A stretch of DNA of 64,000 bases from Pseudomonas ceruminis (GTDB lineage Bacteria > Pseudomonadota > Gammaproteobacteria > Pseudomonadales > Pseudomonadaceae): NCBI RefSeq assembly GCF_021602025.1, contig NZ_BQHW01000003.1, positions 310,001-374,000 on the forward strand, read 5' to 3'. Below are positions 42,849 to 52,742 of this stretch, one piece after another. The notes under the pieces were generated by a model. It worked only from the letters and a program-made list of their open reading frames with translations, had not been told where the DNA came from and searched no databases. How positions within the stretch are numbered: the first letter of the stretch is position 1; the number at the start of each line of letters is the position of its first letter. Both the position numbers and the translations under genes were made by a program.

Positions 42849-43187
42849 TCAGAAGCGCGCGGTGCTCACGGTGATGTAGCGCTTGCCAGGCAGGGCGATG
42901 TGTATGACCGTTTCGTCAGCCGGTGCCGAGCGCTTCTGCCTGATGCACACGCCCTCGATGGCAGCGGCGCGCATACGGTGGGCGATGGCGCGGCCGCAGG
43001 TGTCGAAAAATACCTCACTGGCCAACAGTTCGATACGCTCGATCAACTGCCGGGTGCGTTCGTCGGTAGCGCAGAAGAACAGCACACCCGAGAGGTGCGG
43101 GTCCTCGTCCGGGTTGCTGATCTCATGAGCCATCAGTTCGCGCAGGGTGCTGCGCAGTTCGGCAGTGGTACGGGCAAGTGAGTGCAT
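42849..43187 (-). CDS. Hypothetical protein (112 aa)
   Basis: I do not recognise this protein. It is soluble, with an N-terminal helical part (LARTTAELRSTLRELMAHEI), FFCATDERTRQLIERIELLA, and a C-terminal beta-like part (ETVIHIALPGKRYITVSTAR). The fairly ordered composition and lack of a competing gene support a real CDS. It is 39 bp downstream of the start region of the MocR gene, on the same strand. Confidence 0.6.
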   Translation of the reverse strand: MHSLARTTAELRSTLRELMAHEISNPDEDPHLSGVLFFCATDERTRQLIERIELLASEVFFDTCGRAIAHRMRAAAIEGVCIRQKRSAPADETVIHIALPGKRYITVSTARF

Positions 43188-43360
43188 GCTCAGCCTCCTC
43201 TGGAAGACGAGTGCCGATCATGTTTTTGCCTGCCCACAGCGACAAGTAAGGCGTTTCCGATCTGTTGGGTAGGACAATTCCCAAGTTACAGAGTGGGTGC
43301 CTCAACGCCGTTGATACGGCACAATTGCGCGCCTGATACCTGCGCGGACCGAGGACACCG

Positions 43361-43945
43361 ATGAACAGCCACTTTCAAGCCGTCGACCTGCAAAAGGCCT
43401 ATCGCCTGCTCAACCATGGACCGACCGTGCTGGTGTCGGCCAGCCACGAAGGTGTGGACAACGTCATGGCCGCCGCCTGGGCATGCGCGCTGGACTTCAA
43501 CCCGCCTAAGGTCACCGTGGTACTGGACAAAAGTGCCCGTACACGCCAACTGATCGAAGGCAGTGGCTGGTTCGTGCTGCAGGTTCCAACTGCCGCCCAG
43601 GCCCATCTGACGCACCAGGTCGGTACCCGCAGCCTGTTCGACCAGCCCGACAAGCTGGCCAGCATCGGTGTCGAACTGAAACGCGTCGAAGGGTATGCGG
43701 CGCCGCTGGTCATGGGCTGCTCGGCCTGGTTGATGTGCCGGGTGATCGATGAGCCGCACAACCAGAACACCTATGACTTGTTCATAGGTGAAGTGGTGGC
43801 GGCGTGGGCCGATGACCGGGTGTTCAAGGATGGGCACTGGGCATACGAGCATGCCGATCCACAGTGGCGCAGTTTGCATTACGTGGCGGGCGGGCATTTT
43901 TACGCCATTGGTGAGCCCGTGGTGGTGGACCAGCAAGGCAACTGA
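43361..43945 (+). CDS. Flavin reductase-like FMN-binding protein
   Basis: The 194-residue protein of the flavin-reductase/split-barrel family has ASHEGVDNVMAAAWACALDF, KVTVVLDKSARTRQLIEGSG and NTYDLFIGEVVAAWADDRVF. It probably binds FMN; partner unknown. Single gene converging on glcB. Confidence 0.88.
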   Translation: MNSHFQAVDLQKAYRLLNHGPTVLVSASHEGVDNVMAAAWACALDFNPPKVTVVLDKSARTRQLIEGSGWFVLQVPTAAQAHLTHQVGTRSLFDQPDKLASIGVELKRVEGYAAPLVMGCSAWLMCRVIDEPHNQNTYDLFIGEVVAAWADDRVFKDGHWAYEHADPQWRSLHYVAGGHFYAIGEPVVVDQQGN

Positions 43946-43976
43946 TGCGTGTGCCGGTGCCCGTTTGTCGGCAATC

Positions 43977-43993
43977 GGGCCGCATCGCGGCCC
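43977..43993. terminator. Hairpin between convergent flavin reductase and glcB
   Basis: GGGCCGC and GCGGCCC form a perfect 7-bp stem around a 3-base loop in the 57-bp convergent gap. No T-run, so bidirectional termination is only probable. Confidence 0.5.
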
Positions 43994-44002
43994 TGTGCAC
44001 CC

Positions 44003-46171
44003 TCAGCCTCGGGAGTCCTGTTTGAAGCGCAACCGCCAGCCATGCAGCAACGGCTCGGTGTAGCCACTGGGCTGCTCCAGCCCTTTGAACACCAGCTCCT
44101 GCGCCGCGCGGAAGGCATGTGACCCAGCGAAGTTCTCCGCCATCGGCCGATAGGCACCATCACCGGCATTCTGCTGGTCGACCACCTTGGCCATTCGCTG
44201 CAGCGTGGCCTGCACCTGCTCGGCCGATACCACGCCATGGTGCAGCCAGTTGGCAATGTGCTGGGCCGAAATGCGCAGGGTGGCGCGGTCTTCCATCAGG
44301 CCGACGTCATGGATGTCCGGTACCTTGGAACACCCGACGCCTTGTTCTACCCAGCGCACCACATAGCCCAGGATACCCTGGCAGTTGTTGTCCAGTTCGG
44401 CCTGGATCTGCGTTGCGTTCCAGGGCCTGTCCGGGCTGACCGGGATGCTCAGTAAGTCGTGCAGCAACTGCTCGCGCTCGGCGGCCAGGTCGACCTGTTC
44501 CAGTTGCTGCTGCACGGCCGCTACGTCGATCTGGTGGTAGTGCAGCGCATGCAGGGTTGCCGCGGTCGGGGAGGGTACCCAGGCAGTATTGGCACCGGCG
44601 CGGGGTTGGGCGATTTTCTGTTCGAGCATGGCCGCCATCAGGTCTGGCATGGCCCACATGCCCTTGCCGATCTGCGCCTTGCCGCGCAGGCCGCAGGCCA
44701 GGCCAACCAGTACGTTGCTGCGTTCGTAAGCCTGGATCCAGGCGCTGCCTTTCATGTCGCCCTTGCGCAGCATGGCGCCGGCCTGCATGGCGGTGTGCAT
44801 TTCATCGCCAGTGCGGTCGAGGAAACCGGTATTGATGAACACCACCCGCGCTGCTGCGCTGGCGATGCAGGCCTGGAGGTTGACGCTGGTCCGTCGTTCT
44901 TCGTCCATGATGCCTATTTTCAGGGTGTGCCGTGGCAGCTCCAGCAGGTCCTCGACACGGCGGAACAGCTGGTCGGCGAAGGCCACCTCGTTGGGCCCGT
45001 GCATCTTCGGCTTGACGATGTACAGGCTGCCCTCGCGGGAATTACCCCGGCGCTTGAGATCATGCAGGCCGATCAGACTGGTGACCACGGCGTCGAGAAT
45101 GCCTTCGGGGATTTCCCTGCCCTCGCGATCATGGATTGCCGGGTTGGTCATCAGGTGGCCGACGTTGCGGATGAACAGCAGCGAGCGCCCCGGCAGGCTC
45201 AGCGGCTGGCCGCTTACGCCGTGGTACTGGCGGTCTTGCGCGAGTGAGCGCGTGAAGGTTTTGCCGCCCTTGCTGACCTGTTCGCTCAGGTCGCCCTTCA
45301 TCAGGCCGAGCCAGTTGCGATAGACATTGACCTTGTCTTCGGCATCCACGGCCGCCACCGAGTCTTCACAGTCGATGATGGTGGTCAGCGCGGCCTCCAG
45401 CAGGATGTCCTTGACCCCGGCAAGGTCGGCCTGGCCAATGGCGCTGGTGGGGTCGACCTGGATCTCGAAGTGCAACCGATGGTGCTGCAGCAGCAAGGCG
45501 GCCGGTTTGCCCGGCTCGCCCTGGTAGCCCTTCAGTTGCGCGGGTTGCTCTAGGCCGACCTGGCGGCCATCGCTCAGGGTGGCTTGCAGCGTGCCATTGC
45601 TGACGGCATAAACCTTGACATCGGCATGCGAGGCACCTGCCAGGGGCGCGACCTCATCGAGAAAACGTCGGCCGAAGGCGATCACCCGAGCTCCTCGCGC
45701 CGGGTTGTAGCCCTGGCCGCGTTCGGCGCCGTCGCTGTCGGAGATGGCGTCAGTGCCGTACAGCGCATCGTACAGCGAGCCCCAGCGGGCATTGGCGGCG
45801 TTCAGCGCATAGCGCGCGTTGCTCAGAGGTACCACCAACTGCGGGCCGGCTTGTTCGGCGATTTCGCGGTCGACGTTAGTGGTGGTGATGCGGACCTGGC
45901 CGGGCGTGTCGACCAGGTAGCCGATGCTGCGTAAAAAGGCCTGGTAGGCCGCCATGTCGGCAATCGGTCCCGGATGCTGGCGATGCCAGTTGTCCAGCTC
46001 GGCCTGCAGGCGGTCGCGTTCGGCGAGCAGCTCGCGGTTGCGCGGGGCGAGGTCATGGACCAGGGTGCTGAAGCCTTGCCAGAAGCGGGTGGCGTCGATG
46101 GCAGTGCCGGGGAGCACCTCGTCTTCGATGAAACGCTGCAGCACAGGGGCAATCTGGAGATGGTGGGACAT
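44003..46171 (-). CDS. glcB: Malate synthase G
   Basis: The 722-residue enzyme condenses glyoxylate with acetyl-CoA to malate, closing glycolate use. It has the malate synthase G features: [51 protein letters not shown] and [13 protein letters not shown]. The ATG at 46171 gives the family start [14 protein letters not shown]; the frame upstream to 46303 overlaps glcG. Last gene of the glc operon, 43 bp after glcG. Confidence 0.96.
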   Translation of the reverse strand: MSHHLQIAPVLQRFIEDEVLPGTAIDATRFWQGFSTLVHDLAPRNRELLAERDRLQAELDNWHRQHPGPIADMAAYQAFLRSIGYLVDTPGQVRITTTNVDREIAEQAGPQLVVPLSNARYALNAANARWGSLYDALYGTDAISDSDGAERGQGYNPARGARVIAFGRRFLDEVAPLAGASHADVKVYAVSNGTLQATLSDGRQVGLEQPAQLKGYQGEPGKPAALLLQHHRLHFEIQVDPTSAIGQADLAGVKDILLEAALTTIIDCEDSVAAVDAEDKVNVYRNWLGLMKGDLSEQVSKGGKTFTRSLAQDRQYHGVSGQPLSLPGRSLLFIRNVGHLMTNPAIHDREGREIPEGILDAVVTSLIGLHDLKRRGNSREGSLYIVKPKMHGPNEVAFADQLFRRVEDLLELPRHTLKIGIMDEERRTSVNLQACIASAAARVVFINTGFLDRTGDEMHTAMQAGAMLRKGDMKGSAWIQAYERSNVLVGLACGLRGKAQIGKGMWAMPDLMAAMLEQKIAQPRAGANTAWVPSPTAATLHALHYHQIDVAAVQQQLEQVDLAAEREQLLHDLLSIPVSPDRPWNATQIQAELDNNCQGILGYVVRWVEQGVGCSKVPDIHDVGLMEDRATLRISAQHIANWLHHGVVSAEQVQATLQRMAKVVDQQNAGDGAYRPMAENFAGSHAFRAAQELVFKGLEQPSGYTEPLLHGWRLRFKQDSRG

Positions 46172-46214
46172 GGTTGTCTCGCTCTTTTTCAGTATTCGGC
46201 AATGTGGTGCGTGT

Positions 46215-46613
46215 TCAAAGGGCCGCGGCCCCGGCCTTGGCCACCTGGGCATCCTGCTCGGCCCTGACGCCGGACACGCCGATGGCGCCGACCACCTGGC
46301 CATCGACCAGCACAGGCACGCCGCCCTCCAGGCTGGTCAGCAGGGGCGCAGTGACGAAGGCCGTGCGCCCACCGTTGACCATCTGTTCGTAATCACGGGT
46401 TTCCTTGCGCCCCAAGGCTGCACTGCGGGCCTTTTCCACGGCGATGTAGGCGCTGGCCGGCGCGCAACCGTCCATGCGCTGCAGGCCCAGCGGGTGGCCG
46501 CCGTCATCAACCACGGCGATGGTCACGTTCCAGTGGTGTGCTTCGGCCTCCTGGCGGGCGGCGGCCAGCAGGCGAGTCACCTCCACCTGGCCGATCACGG
46601 ATTTGCTATGCAT
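46215..46613 (-). CDS. glcG: GlcG (haem-degrading/DUF336-like) protein
   Basis: The 132-residue protein has the HbpS/GlcG fold, with [20 protein letters not shown] and the [19 protein letters not shown] motif. It is always found with glycolate oxidase genes, although its biochemical part is unclear. Its start overlaps the glcF end by 8 bp. Confidence 0.92.
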   Translation of the reverse strand: MHSKSVIGQVEVTRLLAAARQEAEAHHWNVTIAVVDDGGHPLGLQRMDGCAPASAYIAVEKARSAALGRKETRDYEQMVNGGRTAFVTAPLLTSLEGGVPVLVDGQVVGAIGVSGVRAEQDAQVAKAGAAAL

Positions 46614-47841
46614 GGCTGTTCTCCTGGTTCAAGGCGGCTTCGACGATTTCGATCCAGTGCCGCACCGGTGTGCGCCCGGCACCGTCGAGGTGGGTCTGGC
46701 AGCCGATGTTGGCGGTGGCGATGAGTTGTGGCTTGCCGCTTTCCAGCGCGTTGAGGCGGTTGTCGCGCAATTGCCGCGACAGTTCCGGCTGGGTCAGCGA
46801 ATAGGTCCCGGCAGAGCCGCAGCACAGATGGCCGTCCGGCACGGCGGTGAGGGTAAAGCCCAGGCGGGTCAGCAGGCTCTCCACCTGGCCGCCGAGCTTG
46901 AGTGCGTGCTGCAGCGTGCAGGGGCAGTGAAAGGCCAGGCGCTGTTCGCTGCACAGCCCCAGTTGCTCGACCGGCTCCTCGCGCAGCACCTCGACCAGGT
47001 CACGGGACAGCGCGCTGACCCGGGCGGCCTTGGCGGCATAGTGCGGGTCGTTCTCCAGCAGATGGCCATAGTCGCGGACGAAGGCGCCGCAGCCGCTGGC
47101 GGTCTGCACGATGGCTTCGGCGCCCGCTTCAATGGCTGGCCACCAGGCATCGATATTGCGCCGGGCGCGTTCCAGGCCGCGTGCTTGGGCATTGAGGTGA
47201 TAGTCCACTGCACCGCAGCAGCCTGCTTCGAACGCAGGTTCCACGCTGATGCCCAGCCGGTCGAGCAGGCGCGCGGCAGCAGCGTTGGTGTTGGGCGAGA
47301 GCGCCGGCTGCACGCAGCCTTCGAGCAGCAGTACCCGGCGAACGTGGCGTATCACCGGGCGTTCGCCGGCATCGGCCACCTGGGCGGGCAACTTGCTCTT
47401 GAGCGTGGTCGGCAGTACCGGGCGCAGGGCCTGGCCGGTGCGCATCAGCGCCTTGAACAGCGTCGGGCGCGGCACCACTGCGCGCAGCCCTTGGCGCAGC
47501 AGGCGCTGGCCCAGGGGGCGAGGTACTTGCTGTTCGACCACGGCGCGGCCGATGTCCAGCAAATCATGGTATTTCACCCCCGAGGGGCAAGTGGTTTCGC
47601 AGTTACGGCAGGTCAGGCAGCGGTCCAGGTGCAGCTGGGTGCTGGCAGTGACCGGTGCACCCTCGAGCACCTGCTTGATCAGATAGATGCGCCCGCGTGG
47701 GCCATCCAGTTCATCGCCAAGCAACTGGTAGGTCGGGCAGGTGGCGGTGCAGAAGCCACAGTGCACGCACGAGCGCAGAATACGTTCGGCCTCTTCGGCG
47801 CGGGCCAGGCCCTTGGCGGTTTCGCTCAGGTTGGTTTGCAT
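46606..47841 (-). CDS. glcF: Glycolate oxidase iron-sulfur subunit
   Basis: The 411-residue protein has two 4Fe-4S binding motifs near the N-terminus (CVHCGFCTATC, and CLTCRNCETTC) and two CCG-type motifs (AGCCGAVDY, LCCGSAGTY) in the C-terminal half. It transfers electrons from GlcD/GlcE toward the membrane. It begins 9 bp after glcE. Confidence 0.96.
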   Translation of the reverse strand: MQTNLSETAKGLARAEEAERILRSCVHCGFCTATCPTYQLLGDELDGPRGRIYLIKQVLEGAPVTASTQLHLDRCLTCRNCETTCPSGVKYHDLLDIGRAVVEQQVPRPLGQRLLRQGLRAVVPRPTLFKALMRTGQALRPVLPTTLKSKLPAQVADAGERPVIRHVRRVLLLEGCVQPALSPNTNAAAARLLDRLGISVEPAFEAGCCGAVDYHLNAQARGLERARRNIDAWWPAIEAGAEAIVQTASGCGAFVRDYGHLLENDPHYAAKAARVSALSRDLVEVLREEPVEQLGLCSEQRLAFHCPCTLQHALKLGGQVESLLTRLGFTLTAVPDGHLCCGSAGTYSLTQPELSRQLRDNRLNALESGKPQLIATANIGCQTHLDGAGRTPVRHWIEIVEAALNQENSHA

Positions 47842-47850
47842 GGCGTGGCC

Positions 47851-48903
47851 TCACAGGTCCGGGTACAGGCGGCCAGGGTTGAATATGCCCTGGGGGTCGA
47901 GTTGCTGCTTGAGCGCATGGTGATAGCGCATCAGCGCTTCGGGCAGCGGAGCACTGCTGTCATCACCTGGCAGGTAGCCGGTGGCATGGCCGCCCACTGT
48001 GGCGGCCTGCTCGCGGATCAGTTGCGCGGGCGCGGTCGACTTGAGCCAGCGTTGCGCACCGCCCCAATCGATCAATTGCTGGCCAGGCAGCGCCAGTTCA
48101 CCGGTGACAGTGGGCACCGACAGCCGCCACAGCGGTGCGGGGTCGTTGAAGAAGGCCAGGCGCTGCTCGCGCAGGTCGCTCCAGAAGCGGCTGTCGAGCA
48201 GCTCACCCCCCAGGCGCTGGCGCGCCGACTGCACCGAGCCTTCGCCCCCTTCCAGGCGCAGATACAAGGCTTCGCCATCGTGGCAGGCTGCGCTGATGGG
48301 CAAGGGTTGCTGGCCCCATTCGGCGAGCTCGGCCAAGGCGTGGTGCCGGCTCATCGGCAGGCACAGGCTCAGGCATTGGCGTGGGCGTGGCAGCACCTTG
48401 AGCGACACCTCGGTGAGCAGGCCCAGGCAGCCGAAACTGCCGGCCATCAAGCGTGAAACGTCATAACCGGCGACGTTTTTCATCACTTCGCCACCAAAGC
48501 GCAACAGCTTGCCGTGGCCGGTGATGACCCGTGTGCCGAGGACGTAGTCACGTACTGACCCCGCCCAGGGCCGACGGGGGCCTGACAGCCCAGCCGCGAC
48601 CATGCCGCCGACGGTGGCATCGGCACCCAGGTGGGGTGGCTCGCACGGCAGCATCTGACCGGCCTCGTGCAGTACGGCCTCGATTTCCAGCAAGGGGGTG
48701 CCGGCACGTGCGGTGATCACCAGCTCGGTCGGGTCGTAGCTGACAATGCCACGGTGGCTGCGGGTATCCACGATCTCCCCGGTCACGGGACGCCCCAGCA
48801 TGGCTTTGCTGTTGCCGCCTTGAATACGCAGCGGGGTGCCCAGGTTCAGGGCCCGATTGACCTGTTCCAGCAGGTCCTGGCTCATGTCGCGGTCCATGCT
48901 CAT
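47851..48903 (-). CDS. glcE: Glycolate oxidase FAD-binding subunit
   Basis: The 350-residue FAD-linked subunit has the PCMH-type FAD motif (LGADATVGGMVAAGLSGPRRP) and GEVMKNVAGYDVSRLMAGSF. It is a shorter relative of GlcD and forms the oxidase with GlcD and GlcF. Its ATG shares a base with the GlcD stop; a start at a later Met (MSQDLL) is possible. Confidence 0.95.
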   Translation of the reverse strand: MSMDRDMSQDLLEQVNRALNLGTPLRIQGGNSKAMLGRPVTGEIVDTRSHRGIVSYDPTELVITARAGTPLLEIEAVLHEAGQMLPCEPPHLGADATVGGMVAAGLSGPRRPWAGSVRDYVLGTRVITGHGKLLRFGGEVMKNVAGYDVSRLMAGSFGCLGLLTEVSLKVLPRPRQCLSLCLPMSRHHALAELAEWGQQPLPISAACHDGEALYLRLEGGEGSVQSARQRLGGELLDSRFWSDLREQRLAFFNDPAPLWRLSVPTVTGELALPGQQLIDWGGAQRWLKSTAPAQLIREQAATVGGHATGYLPGDDSSAPLPEALMRYHHALKQQLDPQGIFNPGRLYPDL

Positions 48904-50402
48904 CAGAAACGCTCCAGGTCAGGGAAGGGCAGCTGTCCTTGATGCACATGCATTGCACCGAACTCGGCGCAGCGGTGCAGGGTGGGGATGTTCTTGCCCG
49001 GATTGAGCAGGCCTTTGGGGTCGAACGCTGCCTTCACCGCGTGGAACAGGGTGATTTCATCGCTGTTGAACTGGGCGCACATCTGGTTGATCTTCTCCCG
49101 CCCTACGCCGTGCTCACCGGTGATGCTGCCGCCTACCGCCACGCACAGTTCCAGGATGCGTCCACCGATCGCTTCGGCACGCTCCAGCTCACCGGGCAGG
49201 TTGGCATCGAACAGGATCAGCGGGTGCATGTTGCCGTCGCCTGCATGAAACACGTTGGCGACCCGCAGGCCGTACTGCTCGGAGAGTTCGCTGATGCCCT
49301 TGAGCACCCGCGGCAGTTCGCGGCGCGGAATGGTGCCGTCCATGCAGTAGTAATCCGGCGAGATGCGCCCCACCGCCGGGAAGGCGTTCTTGCGCCCGGC
49401 CCAGAAGCGCACCCGCTCGGCCTCGTCGCAGGCCAGGCGGACCTCGCGGGCGCCGGCCTGCTGCAGTACCGCCGCAACCCGCTCGCAGTCGTCCTGCACG
49501 TCGGCCTCGACGCCATCGAGCTCGCACAACAGAATCGCCGCCGCGTCCACCGGGTAACCGGCGTGGATGAAGTCCTCGGCGGCACGGATCGCCAGGTTGT
49601 CCATCATCTCCAGGCCTCCAGGGATGATGCCTGCGGCGATGATCTCGGCCACGGCCCGGCCGGCGTCTTCGACGCTGTCGAAACTGGCCAGCAGCACCCG
49701 TGCGACCTGAGGTTTGGGCAGCAGCTTGACGGTCACTTCGGTGATGATGCCGAGCATCCCTTCGGAGCCGGTGAACAATGCCAGCAGGTCGAAGCCGGGG
49801 CTGTCGAGGGCTTCGCTCCCCAAGGTCAGGCGCTCGCCTTCGACCGTCAGGATCTCGACCTTGAGCACGTTGTGCACGGTCAGGCCGTACTTCAGGCAAT
49901 GCACGCCGCCGGCATTTTCAGCGACGTTGCCGCCAATCGAGCAGGCGATTTGTGAAGACGGGTCTGGCGCGTAATACAGGCCATAGGGGGCGGCTGCCTG
50001 AGAGATCGCCAAATTGCGCACGCCCGGCTGAACCCGGGCGAAGCGGCCTTGCCGATTGACCTCGAGAATGCGGTTGAAGCGCGCCATTACCAGCAGAATG
50101 CCTTTGGCCAGCGGCAGCGCCCCGCCCGACAGCCCGGTGCCCGCCCCGCGCGCTACCACGGGCACGCCACGCTGGTGGCATACCTTGAGCAACGTCTGCA
50201 CCTGCTCCAGGCGCTCGGGTAGCACCACCAGCAGCGGTACCGTGCGGTAGGCCGAGAGGCCATCGCATTCATAGGGCTTGAGGTCCTCTGCACGGTGCAG
50301 GATCGCAAGGTCCGGCAGCGCCTCACGCAGTGCCTGCAGCAGCGCCTGCGTATCCACGGCAGGCAGCGCACCGTCGACACGTTCGTCGTAAAGAATGTTC
50401 AT
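48903..50402 (-). CDS. glcD: Glycolate oxidase catalytic subunit
   Basis: The 499-residue FAD-dependent dehydrogenase oxidises glycolate to glyoxylate. The FAD region reads VPVVARGAGTGLSGGALPLA, IGGNVAENAGGVHCLKYG and ITEVTVKLLPKPQVARV. The C-terminal HGVGREK holds the active-site histidine and FHAGDGNMHP a metal site. ATG at 50402 gives the family start MNILYDERVDG. First gene of the operon; two GlcC-type operators lie 96-184 bp upstream. Confidence 0.96.
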   Translation of the reverse strand: MNILYDERVDGALPAVDTQALLQALREALPDLAILHRAEDLKPYECDGLSAYRTVPLLVVLPERLEQVQTLLKVCHQRGVPVVARGAGTGLSGGALPLAKGILLVMARFNRILEVNRQGRFARVQPGVRNLAISQAAAPYGLYYAPDPSSQIACSIGGNVAENAGGVHCLKYGLTVHNVLKVEILTVEGERLTLGSEALDSPGFDLLALFTGSEGMLGIITEVTVKLLPKPQVARVLLASFDSVEDAGRAVAEIIAAGIIPGGLEMMDNLAIRAAEDFIHAGYPVDAAAILLCELDGVEADVQDDCERVAAVLQQAGAREVRLACDEAERVRFWAGRKNAFPAVGRISPDYYCMDGTIPRRELPRVLKGISELSEQYGLRVANVFHAGDGNMHPLILFDANLPGELERAEAIGGRILELCVAVGGSITGEHGVGREKINQMCAQFNSDEITLFHAVKAAFDPKGLLNPGKNIPTLHRCAEFGAMHVHQGQLPFPDLERF

Positions 50403-50497
50403 CGGGCTCACTCAGCGGCAATTTTTGTTGTTGTAGCAACACCGGTAACCCTTGCAGCCTGCGCCTCGGCGACGGCTCTGGTCGAGCACATTGAGCA

Positions 50498-50510
50498 CTG
50501 GTCCTACCAG
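50498..50510. promoter_or_regulatory. GlcC-type operator 1
   Basis: The perfect palindrome CTGGT-CCT-ACCAG in the glcD/glcC divergent region fits the FadR-subfamily GntR pattern TGGTnnnACCA. It lies 96 bp upstream of glcD. Confidence 0.7.
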
Positions 50511-50573
50511 TTTCTAAGGGACAGGCTATTTATTTACGGGTTTGTCTGGCTAGATTAGGTAAAAAGACCCGCA

Positions 50574-50586
50574 GAGGTCCTACCAG
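50574..50586. promoter_or_regulatory. GlcC-type operator 2
   Basis: GAGGTCCTACCAG shares the GGTCCTACCAG core with operator 1 and ends 12 bp before the glcC ATG. Its position suggests autoregulation of glcC. Confidence 0.65.
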
Positions 50587-50598
50587 TTGAGGTGTTGT

Positions 50599-51363
50599 AT
50601 GGGTGCGCAAGGCAAGGCGAAGGTCGCCGATCAGGTGGCTGAGCGGGTGGAGCGCTTGATCGTCGAAGGCGTCCTCAAGGTAGGCCAGGCGTTACCTTCG
50701 GAGCGGCGGCTGGTGGAAAAACTCGGTTGTTCGCGCTCGGCGCTGCGCGAAGGCCTGCGCATTCTGCGCGGGCGCGGCATCATCGACACCGAGCAGGGGC
50801 GCGGCTCGTTCGTCGCCGACCTGACCGGGCAAGCGGGCAACACACCGTTGATGCACCTGTTCGGCTCACAACCTCGCACACTGTTCGACCTGCTCGAGGT
50901 GCGTGCATTGCTTGAGGCCGAGTCTGCGCGCCTGGCGGCCCTGCGCGCTACGGAAGTGGACCGCTTGCTGATCCGGCGCCGCTACGAAGAGATGCTTGCC
51001 GCCCACGCCTCTGGCGACATGCTCGACCCCCGCGAGCATGCCCGGCGCGACCACGCGTTCCACCGGGCCATCAGCGAGGCCTCGCACAACCCCGTGCTGG
51101 TGCACACGTTGCAATCGCTCAGTGATCTGACCTTGAGCACGGTGTTCGCTTCGGTCAACAACCTGTACTGCCGCCCGGCGCAGAAGCGCCAGATCGACCG
51201 GCAGCACGCGCGGCTTTACCGCGCTGTGATGGAGCAGTTGCCAGAGCAGGCGCAGCGGGCGGCCCGCGAGCATATCAACGGGATTCGCGACAGTTTGCGC
51301 GAGATCGAGCAGGAAGAGCAGCGCTTGGTGCGGGCGACGATGCGCATGGATGGATGGGGGTGA
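50599..51363 (+). CDS. glcC: GlcC, GntR/FadR-family regulator of glycolate use
   Basis: The 254-residue protein has the GntR winged helix (VGQALPSERRLVEKLGCSRSALREGLRIL) and an all-helical FCD domain with metal-site histidines (HARRDHAFHRAISEASHNPV). GlcC activates the glc operon with glycolate or related acids. Start at ATG 50599 after a GAGGTG site; GTG/TTG codons upstream are unsupported. Divergent from glcDEFG-glcB, with two matching operators between. Confidence 0.94.
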   Translation: MGAQGKAKVADQVAERVERLIVEGVLKVGQALPSERRLVEKLGCSRSALREGLRILRGRGIIDTEQGRGSFVADLTGQAGNTPLMHLFGSQPRTLFDLLEVRALLEAESARLAALRATEVDRLLIRRRYEEMLAAHASGDMLDPREHARRDHAFHRAISEASHNPVLVHTLQSLSDLTLSTVFASVNNLYCRPAQKRQIDRQHARLYRAVMEQLPEQAQRAAREHINGIRDSLREIEQEEQRLVRATMRMDGWG

Positions 51364-51366
51364 CGA

Positions 51367-51383
51367 GGCCCCGCGAAGGGGCC
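51367..51383. terminator. Hairpin between convergent glcC and peptidase genes
   Basis: GGCCCC and GGGGCC form a perfect 6-bp stem around GCGAA, 4 bp after the glcC stop. Short and without a T-run; it resembles half of a REP element. Confidence 0.5.
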
Positions 51384-51398
51384 GCTGCAGACCCTACG

Positions 51399-52631
51399 TC
51401 ACTGTGCCAGATGCCTGATCATCGCCACGGTTAGGTACAGCCGCGGCGCCACGCTGGCCAGCTCGATGTATTCATCGTCCCCATGCAACCCAGCCCCGAC
51501 CACACCCAGCGTCTCCAGTACCGCCGGCTTGGCGTTGTCCGGGACGTAGGCATATCCAGCATCGGTGCCGAAGCGCATGGCAATCGGCTCGATCGTGTGG
51601 CCGACCTCGGCATAGAGCTGCTGCGCGGTTTGTGCCAATTTCGTTGAGGCATCGTTGCGCGCCAGCGGCGGGCGGCCTTTTTCAACAGTGACGGTGACGT
51701 GGGTATCGGCTACCAGCTGCTTGTTCACGATACGCTGGGCATCAGCCTGTACCCGATCGGTTTCACCCAGGTCCGAATAGCGCATGTCTGCTTCGGCCGT
51801 GGCCAAGGCCGGGATGATGTTGGCCTTTTCACCGGCCTTGGCCAAGGTCCAGTTCACTGTGGTGCCTTTGCTGGCATCGCCCAGGTCCTTGAGCTGGAGC
51901 AGTTGGTGGGCCAGTTCGATGAGCGCGTTGCGCCCTTGCTCGGGCGCAGAGCCTGCGTGCGAGGCTCGGCCCTTGACCTCGAGCTTGAGGCGGTTGATGC
52001 CGTTGGTGGCCACCGTCACGGCGTCCTTGTCTGGTGGCTCGTAGGAAAATACGTAGTCATGCTTGCGAGCCAGCTCGGCGATGATCTGCTTGGAGCCCGC
52101 CGAGCCCATTTCCTCGTCAGGGTTGAACAGCACGGTGATTGTGCGGTAACCCGTGAACTGCTCAGCCTGCAGGAGCTTGAGCGCATGCAGGATCATCGCC
52201 ACGCCGCCCTTGGCGTCCGCAACGCCTGGGCCATAGGCGCGCGGGCCGTCGACGCGAAACGGCCGCTTGGCCACGGTGCCGGGCCCGAACACGGTGTCGT
52301 AGTGCACCATCAGCAAAAAGTCCTTGCTGCCGGTGCCTTTGAACGTGCCGACGATGTTGTCGCCCACGGAGGGTGTGGCAGGGTGGGTCTGGACTTCTGC
52401 GCCCAATGCCTTGAGGCGTTTGACCAGCTCGGCGCTGATCTGTGTCAGGCCCGCCTCGGTGCCGGTACCGGTGTCCACCGAGACCAGAGCCTTGAGGGTG
52501 TCCAGGTACGCCGCCTGCTCGCCCTCGGCCTGTTTGAACAGGGCCTGGGCGGAAGGTTCGGCTGCGGTTGCCTGGGTGCAGGCAACCAAGAGCGCCAGGG
52601 CAATGGCGTGGGGAGGGCGGGGCAATGGCAT
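51399..52631 (-). CDS. M20-family metallopeptidase (carboxypeptidase G2-like)
   Basis: The 410-residue secreted enzyme has a signal peptide ending ATAAEP and the M20 metal ligands in VHYDTVFGPG (His, Asp), GPGVADAKGGVAM (Asp), NPDEEMGSAGS (catalytic Glu and Glu) and LHGDDEYIE (His). It resembles glutamate carboxypeptidase of Pseudomonas sp., which removes C-terminal glutamate from folates or peptides. Whether this one uses folate or amino-acid conjugates is not readable. Single gene. Confidence 0.92.
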   Translation of the reverse strand: MPLPRPPHAIALALLVACTQATAAEPSAQALFKQAEGEQAAYLDTLKALVSVDTGTGTEAGLTQISAELVKRLKALGAEVQTHPATPSVGDNIVGTFKGTGSKDFLLMVHYDTVFGPGTVAKRPFRVDGPRAYGPGVADAKGGVAMILHALKLLQAEQFTGYRTITVLFNPDEEMGSAGSKQIIAELARKHDYVFSYEPPDKDAVTVATNGINRLKLEVKGRASHAGSAPEQGRNALIELAHQLLQLKDLGDASKGTTVNWTLAKAGEKANIIPALATAEADMRYSDLGETDRVQADAQRIVNKQLVADTHVTVTVEKGRPPLARNDASTKLAQTAQQLYAEVGHTIEPIAMRFGTDAGYAYVPDNAKPAVLETLGVVGAGLHGDDEYIELASVAPRLYLTVAMIRHLAQ

Positions 52632-52742
52632 GAGATCTTCCTTGTAGGGGTCGAACTCATGAGCCTAGACCGTTACCACCCTCCTTGCGCAGTCCTGGGC
52701 GGCCCACCCGCGCATCACGCTCGCGAATGGGCGGCGACGCCC

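Noticed and set aside
46474-48456. 660-codon plus-strand frame opposite glcFE
   Set aside because: Shadow of the glc genes; no start signal or domain.
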